Shown here piece after piece: positions 20,964 through 31,092 of a stretch of 64,000 nucleotides of DNA. The notes beneath the pieces are model-generated. The model did no database searches. It saw only the letters and a list, made by a program, of their open reading frames with translations, and was not told where the DNA came from. Each line of letters begins with the position of its first letter. The stretch's first letter is position 1. The stretch lies in assembly GCF_033115175.1 (NCBI RefSeq), contig NC_084836.1:70293297-70357296 (forward strand), given 5' to 3'. The DNA comes from Lepus europaeus. Lineage: Eukaryota; Chordata; Mammalia; Lagomorpha; Leporidae. The position numbers were made by a program, and so were the translations under genes.

Positions 20964-21460
20964 TCGGTGTTAACTTCATATCTCACACAGTTGGGCCTCC
21001 ATCTGTGTGCTCGGCTGACGCATATAAATGGCTATTTAGACATCTAATAAAGCACTTACCAGTTAATGTCCTCTCTGGTCATCACTGAAGATGGAATTAA
21101 GAACGGATTCTCCATAAAGCCTCTAGGAAATGTAATTAGGTGATTTACCATGCAAAGTGCTTTCATTTGTGTTTTGATCACCACACCTTTGTGAAGTGGG
21201 CAGGATGTGTTGCAAATTCAGGGAGATAATTTGGCCCAAACTCCCACAAGCTAATGTACAGTCTACCTGGGGTTCTACCTGGAAATTACAACTCAGTCTG
21301 AGGTCAGCCGTGGCACTTGCTATGGCTTCAGCATTGTGGATGGAGATCGTTTATATATTATTAGGCCCTCAGGTGCTAGTAAAAGGTCTTTGTTCAGAGT
21401 CAATGTATTTGTATTTCATGCAAAGAAGGATTTTTTTTTTTTTGCAGAATTAAAACTATA
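20964..21460. other. Intergenic unique stretch
   Basis: Nothing recognised beyond a T run at 21430-21443. Confidence 0.5.
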
Positions 21461-21461
21461 G

Positions 21462-21793
21462 GGGCCGGCATTGTGGCATAGCTGGTAAAGCCACCACCTG
21501 CAGTGCTGGCATCCCATATGGGTGCTATTTTGAGTCCCAGCTGCTCCACTTCTGAACCAGCTCTCTGCTATGGCCTGGGAAAGCAGTAAAAGATGGCTCA
21601 AGTCCTTGGGCCCCTGCACCTGCATGGGAAACCCGGAGAAGGCTCCTGGCTCCTGGTTTCAGATCAGCCCACCTCCAACCATTGCAGCCACTTGGGGAGT
21701 GAACCGGTGGATGGAAGACTCTCTCTCTCTCTCTCTCTGCCTCTGCCTCTGTAACTGCCTTTCAAATAAATAGATCTTTTTTTTTTTTTTTTT
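21462..21793 (+). repeat. CSINE, left arm of an inverted pair
   Basis: Sense copy whose tail meets the tail of the next, antisense copy. Confidence 0.9.
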
Positions 21794-21794
21794 T

Positions 21795-22127
21795 GAAGAT
21801 TTATTTATTTATTTGAAAGGCAGAGTTACACAGAGAGAGAAGGAGAGGCAGAGAGAGAGAGAGAGGTCTTCCAATCTGCTGGTTCACTCCCCAATTGGCT
21901 GCAATGGCCGGAGCTGCACTGATCTGAAGCCAGGAGCCAGGAGCTTCCTCCGGGTTTCCCACGTGGGTGTAGGGGCCCAAGAATTTGGGCCAGCCTCCAC
22001 TGCTTTCCCAGGCTGTAGCAGAGAGCTGGATCAGAAGTGGAGCAGCTGGGACTCGAACCGGCGCCCATATGGGATGCCGGCACTGCAGGTGGCGGCTTTA
22101 CCCACTACGCCACAGTGCCCGGCCCCC
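21795..22127 (-). repeat. CSINE, right arm of an inverted pair
   Basis: Antisense copy, little diverged; ends ccacagtgcccggcccc. Confidence 0.9.
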
Positions 22128-22473
22128 AGTAAATAAATTAAAAAAAAAAAAAAAGAAGGGGAGCAACTTTAACATGAGCACTGGCATGGAGAGGGATGAC
22201 TGTGTACATCCCGGGAGCTCCTCCCATTTTTACAAGGCCTCTGAAAGGCACTCCCGCCCTCCAGCCCTGAGCCCACTGGGAACTGTGCGTGGAGGAATGC
22301 ACTCAACAGCAGGGTGGTCCCCACAGAAGGGAGGCCCAGGCTGCGGAGGAAAGCATTTGGGGTGACTGGCAGGATGGGGGAGCTGGGCCTGGTGACCCAG
22401 CGGGAGGATGAGCTGGTGTGAGCATGTGAGGTCGCTGCTGGTTCTTGGTGGCTGGTCTGTTCTTGGGGCACCC

Positions 22474-22519
22474 GTGTGCATGCTGTGTGCCCTGAAGCTC
22501 AAAGCCAAAGTCGGGCAAG
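22474..22519 (+). repeat. Inverted repeat, left arm
   Basis: 46 bp matching the reverse complement of 23374-23419 at 44 of 46 positions by eye; family unknown to me. Confidence 0.85.
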
Positions 22520-23373
22520 TGTCTGAGCCACAGGCATCAGCCCGCTTCCAGAAACTGTCAGCGGATTAGCTCGTCCACTTCACCCCTGAGTGGCGTCAGC
22601 TCTCACCCTGTCTCCCGTTCAGCGTCTGGCTTTGAATGAGAAGTCATCGAGTGAGCTCTCCTGAGCAGCCTGCTCTATGCCAGGGCTTTCTGAGGGCTGT
22701 GGCGCTTTCTTCCTCAGCCCTAGGCCCCAGTGCACGCGCGCTCTCCAAGAAGCAGCAGTCTGTCTGTTACTGTGTCCATGCACCAGCACACCTGCCGGCA
22801 GAGGACTGCTTTAGACCCAGAGGAGAGCCGGCTCCAAGAAGAAGGAGCCTGGGTGGGCAGTGCTTTTGTTGACGAAATTACCAAGTGCCTGTGTCCTTCA
22901 GTGAGTATTATTAAAGCCGGAGTTGCTCCTATCACAAAGAAAGCTCCTTCTCCCTGGGAGATGGCAGTTGGTTCAGATTTCAGGAGAAAGAGAGAGAAAG
23001 ATAAGGCCTGGGGTTTTTCTTTCTTACTGGAAAGCAGAGCCTGGGGGTGGCGTTGCTTCATAGAGCCGCCGTCTCCCGTCCCAGGGAGCTGGCCGCTCTC
23101 TCCTCCCGGGTTAATATACATTGACTGGAGCTAAACGCCCGGTGCTCTGGATAGAGTCCAGCCCCTCAGCCAGGCAGCCGCGCCGTGGAGATACAGCTGC
23201 TGGCATTAAAGGGCTAAGCCCTTTCCAGCTGCTTTGCTTTAATGGGAGCCGCCTGCAGCCGCCAGCTTAGCGGAGCTGTCCTGGCCCGATTAGGAGGCGA
23301 TGACTCATCTCCGCATCTTCCCGGGACCCTGCTCTGGAAGCTTGGGAAGAACGCCGAGGTGGGCTGAGAGGGT

Positions 23374-23419
23374 CTTGCCCGTCTTTGGCTTTGAGCTTCA
23401 GGGCACACAGGATGCACAC
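23374..23419 (-). repeat. Inverted repeat, right arm
   Basis: Partner of 22474-22519; the two mismatches are at the ninth and thirty-eighth bases. Confidence 0.85.
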
Positions 23420-24379
23420 TGGTGCCGAGTGCCAGCCCATCGTGGCCACGTAGGGCTCCCGCCTTGGTGTCCTTTGTTTTGTTTGGCCTCTATGAAAAAA
23501 AAAACAGGGTGCTCTTCAGTGGGCTTGCGGGCGCTGAGAGAGAGGAGGTGCTCCCCGCCAGGGGAAGCCCACTGCGGAGAAGTGGGGCCACAGCAGACGT
23601 CTGGCGTTGAAACCCGCGGCTGATGGTGTCCGTCCCTTGACAGGAAGCGAGAAACTTGAATGTCCCCAGTATGAGCCGTCCTCTGGCTTCCCACTCCGCT
23701 TTTCATTAAAACCCGATCTAAAGAGCCAGGCTTTGAAGCAGAAATGATCATTTCATTGATTGTAAAGGTGCGCTTTAAAAATATATTGTTAACATCTCTG
23801 AAAACTGGGTCGGCTTATAATCGATGGCGCCTTACAAATGGAACGCGTGTCTCTCCTTACTTGGTGTCTAATCCAAATAATGGTGCACCTTACAGTCGAT
23901 ACCATTTGGGTTGAAAGTGTTCGCCATCCACGCAAGCCAGGCCATTGGCTGCCCCAGAAGTGCAGAGCCTGCTACTTTGCCGGCATCAGAGTGATAAGGA
24001 AACAGGGGTTTCCCCCCAAGTCTGAGGGAAGCCAAGTCTGCCGGCCCTGACCCCAGAGCCATCAGCTGTGACCCCTGAATCAGAAAGAGGGAGAGGCATC
24101 ATGAGTCAGTGACACAGTGGCAGCACAGGACATGTGACGGGGGGGGAGGGTGCCAGCACCAAAGGGATCACGGGTAACTAATCGTCTGCTTGGGCAGGGG
24201 GTTGGCCGCGTGTATTGCAAACCTTTGTCCAGTTTTCTCACCAAATCCAAAATATCAGAAGAAGGTCTTGGCTCCCTGAAATGGGAAGACCATAATTTGG
24301 AGAGCAAAACAGCCAAAACACCAGTCTCATACGACAGAGAGGAAGGCCAGGGAAACCATTCCTTGAAATGAGTCGATTA

Positions 24380-24713
24380 GGCTGGTGCTGTGGCACAGTG
24401 GGAGAAGCCACCGCCTACAGTACCGGCATCCTGTATGGGCACCGGTTCTAGTCCCAGCTGCTGCATTTCCAATCCAGCTCTCTACTGTGGCCTGGGAAAG
24501 CAGTAGAAGGTGGCCCAGGTCCTTAGGCCCCTGCATCCACGTGGGAGACCCTGGAAGAAGCTCCTGGCTCCTGGCTTTGGATTGGCACAGCTTTGGCCAT
24601 TGCAACCATCTGGGGAGTGAACTAGCGGATGTAGGACCTCTCTCTCTCTCTCTCTGCCTCTGCCTCTCTGTAACTCTGACTTTCAAATAATAAACAAATA
24701 AATCTTTTTTTAA
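24380..24713 (+). repeat. CSINE with target-site duplication
   Basis: Flanked by AAATGAGTCGATT (24366-24378) and AAATGAGTTGATT after the tail. Confidence 0.9.
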
Positions 24714-24729
24714 AAAAATGAGTTGATTG

Positions 24730-27700
24730 AAACATGATTTTGTTTAAGTTGGGGTGGAGACAATTGTCCAACGAATCAGGAAGGAAGCTGTTCAGAGGTG
24801 GGCACAGAGTGGAGTGGGGGGCGGGGGCTCGGGAGGCAGCTCCGCGGCCCTGCCAGGAAAGGCAGCTGGAGTGCCCCGGACAGCTATCCCGAGCACAGGC
24901 AGCACCTCGGGCCTGCTCCACAACCGGACACCCCCACTGCTGTGCTGTCCACGAGGGAGGGCCTCGAGGGTCCTAGCTTCCCCTCTGGCCGCTCTAGCCC
25001 AAGCCCTGGCGTCAGCTGCTCCTTTCTGCCTTCCTGGGAGCTCTGAAACACCGTCTCTCATCCCCCCTTTCTCTGCCCATTAACTGCGGTCTGGTGGTCA
25101 GTGCCCCCTCCCGTAAGCCCCCTTTGCTGACCTGCCACGCCCCCTCCCCCAGCTTTAGCTGTGAAGCCAGGAGTGGGTCTTGGCGTCGGCTGCCTCTCCT
25201 GAGCTGTCGCTGCAGCCCTGCCTCGGCTGCCCCGGGCGGCACCGTGTGGTCAGCTGCTGCATCTCCATCAGCCCTCACTGTGTCCCTCCCTGGCTTCCTC
25301 TGTGACATCGCGGGGACCGGCAGGTTAAAATCCCTCTTAATACTAAGCCGTCTCCTCCCTGGGCCTGTTTGCTGCCCTCCCAGTGCTGCTCAGGGACAGC
25401 TGCAGGCCCAGGGGGCCCGAGGCGATCCCTTCCTGGACTCCGAGGAGTCTGCCAATCAGAAGGCCCATCAGCTTGTTCCAGATCACTTGGCCTCATTACA
25501 GGCCACGGCCATTCGGCCCCTGCCTCCTCTTGAGCTTGAACTTCTTGAGCTCTGATGTCGGCTCCCTTTTATTTACTTAGGTTTCTCCTGAATTCCAAAT
25601 CCTAGAAGCCTCCTTTCCTCCCTGAAGCTGCTCCCAGGCCAGCTCTCCCTGCCGTGAACACTCCAGGGCTGCACACCCAGACAGCCCCCTACCTCGCCAC
25701 CGCCCCACCCTGAGACCCTCCCCTCCCCCTGCTCCTGCCCCCCATATACACGCTCACCCCAGGCTGGGCCTGCAGTGTGGAAACCATCCCTAATGGCTCC
25801 GGCCTCCTTAATAACTTCAGGGGACACAGGGTTCAGGGCGGATGAAATGGAATCCACCGTGATGGGTACCCTAACACCAGCCACCACTGTCCTAGTCCCG
25901 ACTGTGTGACATGGGTGGTGCTAAGCACACACAGGCATCTCCGGCTGTTCTTCCAGCATCCTCACAAACAAGTCCATTTTCCAGATGAGGAAGGTTGAGG
26001 CACAAACCCCTAAGTAACTTGCGCAGTTACTTGCTCAGCAAGTGCCTTGTCAGCCTCTGTTTTATTTATGGGGGTGGGGTTTGTCTTTAACCTTGGTACA
26101 CAGAATCCTTTAGTGCAGAGTGACTTACTTAGGCAAGCGAAGGTCTCTGAAGGCTGGATCTTCGTCTTCCTGGGTCCTAGGAGAGTGAAGGTCTCAGCCT
26201 GCTGCTCTCATACCTGGAGGCTGCAGGTTAAAGAATAACGGTGGGGGGTGGGGGGTGGGAGCCGAGAGGGGCTTCCTGCCAGCCGATCTGGGGCGCGTGC
26301 AGCCCGGGCACCAGTTCCACATCATCTGCTCCTGCTAAGACAATCAGCAACATAAAAGGCTAATTGTATTAATCACCGAGGCACCAGGCCTGGCCCCCTC
26401 CCCGTGGGGAGAATTATGAATTGCAATTGCAGATGGCTCCACTGATGGAAGGCACTGCTCAGCAGGGAGCAGGGCCAGATCAGATTACAAACCATTAATT
26501 AAAAACTTCCCGTGGCAAAAAAGGGGAGGAAGGGAATGTGCACACCGCCCCCCACACCCCTGTGGCCTGCCCGGCTGGGTCTCTGTTCTTCCTGGGGCCG
26601 GGGGATTGTGATGGGGAGGTCTGGGTCCCCAGCCAGATCCGCCGAGGTTCCGCGCCCCAAAGGCCAGGCCTTCTCTCATCCAAACAGATGGCCGCTGTCC
26701 TAGGCGGGGGCTCCGGGGAAGGAGAAGCTGACCTTTGGTTACTTATTTCGGCAGTAACCTTTGCGGCGCTTCAGCATCTAACCCAATTCCTCATTCTCAG
26801 GGAGCTTCCATCTCCCTTACAGAGGACAGCCTCGAGGGGGAAAGGGTCCCAGCTGTCCCTGGGCGCGCCACAGCCCTTTGCGCTGAAGGTGCTTTTCTGG
26901 AGAAGTTGGTGCGCGCTCAAATGCCTGCCTGAGCACCCTCTCCCCAAGCCTCGCCTGGAAGCCTGGACTTCCAGAATTTTCCTCCTCTTGATCAATGACT
27001 GCCTCTCCTCCCTCCCTAGCCTCCCAGCCTCAGTCATTCATTCATCAAACTTTTACTGAGCACCCAGTGCTTGGCTCTGGGGATGCAGAGATGATTTGTC
27101 AAGGAGCTGAAGTGCCTGCTGCAAGGAGCTCCCCAGTACCCACACTCTGGTTTCCTGCTTCCTCCTGTGGCTGCACAGGCCCCTCTGGAGCCCTGGTGTG
27201 GAAAATTCTACGCTGGGAACTGCGGGGGGAGGGGGAGCTTAGGGGCCTGGACAGCTGAGCTGGGTGACCTTTAGCAAGTCAGTGATATCCTCTCTCTACA
27301 CACGCACACGCACGCACGCACACTGCCTGCTGCCCTTGCTCGTAAAAGGGCACCGAAAGCCCTGAGCTCTGAGGAGCAATGAGGATGGATGCTGGGACCC
27401 AGCGTGGAGGACCTGGTGGCGCTCTACACTGGCAATGCTGCAGGATGCCTAGCACAACTGCTGGGGTCCCGGGCTCCCAGACTCAGCCCCTGCACTTGTC
27501 ACAGGCTGGGGCGGCTACCCTGTGCTCTGTGCTCGGCCGCTCCTCCCCCCACCCCAGCCCCACCCCTGGCCCCAGCCCCTGGGGAAACATCATGGAAAAG
27601 GACCTATCTTTTGGATGGATTTGGTTGCTGCATCTCAGGGTGCCATGGTGACTGGCACCATAGAGATGAGCAGAACTGACTTTTATTGGCTTGGCTCCGC

Positions 27701-28496
27701 AGCCCCCAACCCCCCACCCACCAAGCGCCCAGGTCAGCAGACCCAGGAGAGGAGGAGGCAGGGTGCTTGATAAGTAGAAGCCAATGAGATGAGAAAAACC
27801 CACTCCCTCCACCCTCTCAGGATGGCTCTCTCCCTCCTCCCTCCTCCCTCCCCTCGCCAGTAACACTTGTATCAAACCCAAGAATTACAAGAAAATCATC
27901 ATGGTAATTTATTGGTGGATGTTCTTCTACCATTTTCACTTCCAAAAGCATTTTTTTCTAATCTCTTATTTGTTTCCACCGCAATTCCTGGAGGGAGGAT
28001 TGTGTCCCTTTTACAGCTGGGGAAGCAAGATCCAGACGGGACCCCACCTCCAGGCTGGGCTAGATTTACAGCAGCCTCTAAGCCTTGACGGTGCAATTCC
28101 GAATCCCGCGTCTAGGAAATGCATCTCGGCTCTTGGTTTCTGGGTCGCCCCCGTGGTTAAGTTTTACAGGGCTCCTGGTAGTGATGAGAACAGGGCTGGA
28201 AACAGCTCCTTCCTTCTTGGGCCTGGGTCCTGATCTGGGGGTTGGAGTGGGAGGGGGCCTCGCCTCTCCAGATGGGTAGTGGGTGGAGGGCGGGGCAGGC
28301 ACTGGGGTGAGACCACTGTCCTGGATCCTGCAGGGTGGGACCTCCTGGGCATTTGGAGGGGTGAGGAGGAGCTTCTGGAACTGCAATCTCTGTACTCAGG
28401 AAGCCCTGAGCAGCTGAGGCCAGCCGGGGATGAGGGGGAGGTGAAGTTGGGGGGGGGAAGCCCGCCTCTCCCTCAAGGGTTCCCCACATGGCTGAG
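24730..28496. other. Long CSINE-free intergenic stretch
   Basis: 3.8 kb of mostly unique, GC-rich sequence, with a MIR at 25895-26065, an AC-rich tract at 27297-27325 and an AT-rich homeobox-type island near 26340-26515. Open frames here look like chance frames in GC-rich DNA. Confidence 0.55.
25895..26065 (-). repeat. MIR
   Basis: Has ccattttccagatgaggaag and the following gaggcacaaa and taacttgc landmarks of an antisense MIR. Confidence 0.75.
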
Positions 28497-28509
28497 AGCT
28501 GGGCTTCTT

Positions 28510-28844
28510 TTTTTTTTTTTTCCCAAGATTTATTTATTTTATTTGAAAAGCAGAGTTACAGAGAGGCAGAGGCAGAGAGAGAGGTCTTCCATCTGCTGGT
28601 TCACTCCCCAATTGGTTGCAACAGCTGGAGCTGTGCTGATCCGAAGCCAGGAGCCAAGAGCTTCTTCTGGGTCTTCCTATGTGGGTGCAGGGGCCCAAGC
28701 ACTTAGGCCATCTTCCACTGCTTTCCCAGGCCATAGCAGAGAGCTGGATCAGAAGTGGAGTAGCCGGGACTCAAACCGGCACCCATATGGGATGCCGGCA
28801 CTGCAGGCAGTGGCTTTACCTGCTATGCCACAGTGCCAGCCCCA
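28510..28844 (-). repeat. CSINE with 13-bp target-site duplication, downstream of AQP6
   Basis: Flanked by AGCTGGGCTTCTT at 28497-28509 and 28845-28857. It is in the same orientation as AQP6, so its tail offers AATAAA to AQP6 transcripts. Confidence 0.93.
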
Positions 28845-29178
28845 AGCTGGGCTTCTTAAGGGCCTCTGTTCAGACTCCAATCAGAGTGGCTGCCCCGGCC
28901 CCAATTCCTTTTCTTCAGGCCTTGGGGATCTGGAGGGCCCCCCTGCTCTGCCAGGGTCCAGCTGCGTAGAGAAGAGGGGATGGCTCATGGAGTCCCCCTG
29001 CCTCCCTCTGCTCTGTCCCCCTGCTCTTTTGGGGTAAGGGTGAGCGCTTCCTCCCCGCCCCCCTGCTAGGACAAAGGCCCACGCTTCCTCCCATGTCCCC
29101 CTCCTCGAACCCCCCTCTCCAGGGCCAGCTCCAGCCAGGTCGTGCACGGCACCGCCTCGGAAGCCCAGGGGCCAAGGG
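28845..29178 (-). other. AQP6: AQP6 proximal 3' UTR
   Basis: GC-rich unique sequence between the AQP6 stop and the CSINE at 28510-28844. It contains no AATAAA or ATTAAA on the - strand, so 3'-end formation must use a variant signal or a site further on, the nearest being inside the SINE tail. Confidence 0.5.
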
Positions 29179-29355
29179 CTAGGCCGTGTCGCACACACTC
29201 AGCTCCGTGTCCCTTGAACTGGCCCGGGCTGCTGTTTCTCGGGTGCCCATGAAGATGGTCAGGCGCTCGGCCAGGGTCTTGGTATCAGGGAACAGGATAA
29301 AGTTGTAGATGAACGAAGCCAGAACAGCACCCGTCAGGGGTCCCACCCAGAAGAT
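29179..29355 (-). CDS. AQP6: AQP6 coding exon 4 with stop
   Basis: 58 codons plus [23 protein letters not shown], then [11 protein letters not shown], then a tail without the KKES stretch present in human. Acceptor tccatag. Confidence 0.94.
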   Translation of the reverse strand: MFWVGPLTGAVLASFIYNFILFPDTKTLAERLTIFMGTRETAARASSRDTELSVCDTA

Positions 29356-31092
29356 CTATGGAGACAGAGACAGAAGGTGGCACCCCACCCAGGAGTTCTC
29401 AGGAGCTTGGGGGCTTTGCGGGTCCCTGCCTGCTTCTCAAGGGCTGACGTGGTCTCCCAGGAACTCCCCAGCCATGCACAAGGTGATAAATTGAGAGCCT
29501 TACGTGCAGCCCGCCAGGGCCAGTCTCGCCCACTCCCACCTCCCCTCCCGCAGCCCCAGTTTTAGTCCCAAGTCTGTCTCGGCGGCAGCGTGTGGCTATT
29601 TCTGTGTGTCTTTTTCTATATCCAAGCTTGAAAAGTGGCCCAGCTGGAGATGGAAAACCTGGGCCAGGGCTAGCCAGTCCCCTGGGTGCCCTGGGATACT
29701 TAGCCTGGGGTGGGGTGGGGGGGGCTGACTCAGCCTTCCCAGTCTTGGGGGGGTCCTCCCCACGCTCTTGGGCTCAGGATGGCCTGGGGGCGCCGCTTAT
29801 CTCCCCGAACCACACAGGACCCTTTGTTGGTGAAACTCAGCCTCTACTGCTGTTTCGGGGCCTCTCCTTTCTCCCCAAGCAGCCAGCGAGGGGCTCACCC
29901 AGTGCACGGTGAACTTGCCGACGACGACGGCAGGACCGAAGGAGCGGGCCGGGTTCATGGAGCAGCCGGTGAAGTAGAGCTGCGAGGAGACAGGGCGCTG
30001 TGGGTAGGCTCTGAGCCCGAAGCGCAGAGTCCCAGGCCCGCAGCACCGCGCACCGCCGCCCCGGCCTCCCGCGCCGGACTTCCGACACGTGCGCCTTCTC
30101 GGCCTCGCCGCTGTCCTGTATTTACCCCAATGAGGTGGCCCGCAGCCACAGAGGCCCCGATTATGGCAGCCGGGGAACCCGAGGCCTGGCGGCTGTCCGT
30201 GGAGGCGAAGACGCAGAGCACCAGTTGCAGGGTCAGAACCAGCTCCACCGCCACCGCCTGCCCGGTGGAGGCGCCATTCCGCACCTGGTGGAACGGGGCG
30301 GACGTGGGAGTGGGTGCGGGCTCCACCTGCGCAGCAGGGCTGCTCCGCCCACCCCCGGGGGCGCCGGTGGGTGGGACACAGGACCCTCGCAGAGCTGGAG
30401 CCCGAGGAGAGGGTTCAGGGAAGTAGAACCGACTGAAGAAGCGATCCCTGTGGCTTCTTCCTTCTCAGCTTTCTCACACCACAATCCATTCCTATCCTAC
30501 ACAGTTAAGGCCAAGGTCAGGTTGTTCTGCGTGCCAGGGCGGCTGCGAGCTGGTGTGGAGCCTGTGGTGAATCGATTTCTCCTTGCCTCCTTCTCCTCCG
30601 GCCTGGCGGCCCACCCTTGCTTTAACTACCTCCCTTGGCCCCTGCCAGGTGTCCCCTGCCCACGCACCTGCCACTCGCCCCGCACCCCACTCCACCTACC
30701 ACGTTGATGGCGAGGGTCTCTCGGATGTCTCCTGGAGTGACCCCGTAAAGCAGAGCGGCTCCCGCAGTAGCCCCCGCCAGCTGAGCCACCACGTAGGCCA
30801 CAGCTCGGGGCAGAGAGATGTGTGAGCCCACGAGGAAGGCCAGCGTCACCGCGGGGTTGAGGTGGGCCCCGCTGGCCTTCCACGTGATCTGCACGACCAT
30901 GGCCGTGGCCAGGTTGAAGGTGATGGCAGTCTGCAGTATAGAGGGGAGTGCCGAGGGCCACTTCATGGCCGAGCCCACACCAAAGAACACATACAGCCCT
31001 GTGGCCAGGAACTCAGCAAACAGCGCCCGGCTGATGGCCGCCCAGAGCCTGCACGCCAGCCTGTTTCTGGGGCAGCATGTCGCCGGCTCCAT
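29179..31092 (-). CDS. AQP6: AQP6, aquaporin-6 (vesicular anion-permeable aquaporin)
   Basis: Join on the - strand: 31092-30700, 30284-30126, 29979-29899, 29355-29179; 269 aa, introns of 415, 146 and 543 bp, all junctions phase 0. Six-helix MIP-family channel, in known species found in acid-secreting intercalated-cell vesicles of the kidney. NPA boxes are at residues 79-81 and 193-195, with selectivity filter F59, H181, C190 and R196. N60, where AQP2 and AQP5 have glycine, and K72 are retained; both are residues linked to AQP6 anion conductance. The start was chosen at [12 protein letters not shown], which fits the human N-terminal length and has G at -3 and +4; an in-frame ATG ten codons upstream (31122) is less likely. 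The C-terminal tail is short and divergent from human (282 aa), ending SVCDTA. Confidence 0.96.
29899..29979 (-). CDS. AQP6: AQP6 coding exon 3
   Basis: 27 codons, [20 protein letters not shown] then GKFTVHW. Second NPA box, C190 and R196. Acceptor ctcgcag, donor gtgagccc. Confidence 0.97.
30126..30284 (-). CDS. AQP6: AQP6 coding exon 2
   Basis: 53 codons, [20 protein letters not shown] to AAGHLIG. H181 of the pore filter is here. Unlike AQP2 and AQP5, the extracellular loop here has no N-X-S/T sequon (N134-G-A). Confidence 0.96.
30700..31092 (-). CDS. AQP6: AQP6 coding exon 1
   Basis: 131 codons from MEPATCC to [10 protein letters not shown]. Carries helices 1-3 and the first NPA half-helix (SGAHLNPAV). 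Donor gtaggt at 30699-30694. Confidence 0.96.

Larger units (their letters stand above)
22128..24378. other. Intergenic unique stretch with inverted repeat
   Basis: 2.25 kb without CSINEs. It holds the two arms of an inverted repeat (22474-22519 and 23374-23419), an ATGACTCAT AP-1 palindrome at 23300-23308 and no convincing exon. Confidence 0.55.

Noticed and set aside
28279-29037. 252-codon + strand frame opposite AQP6
   Set aside because: It runs through a CSINE and antisense AQP6 flank, with no domain similarity.
29710-30426. 238-codon + strand frame over AQP6 exons 2-3
   Set aside because: Shadow of AQP6 on the opposite strand.
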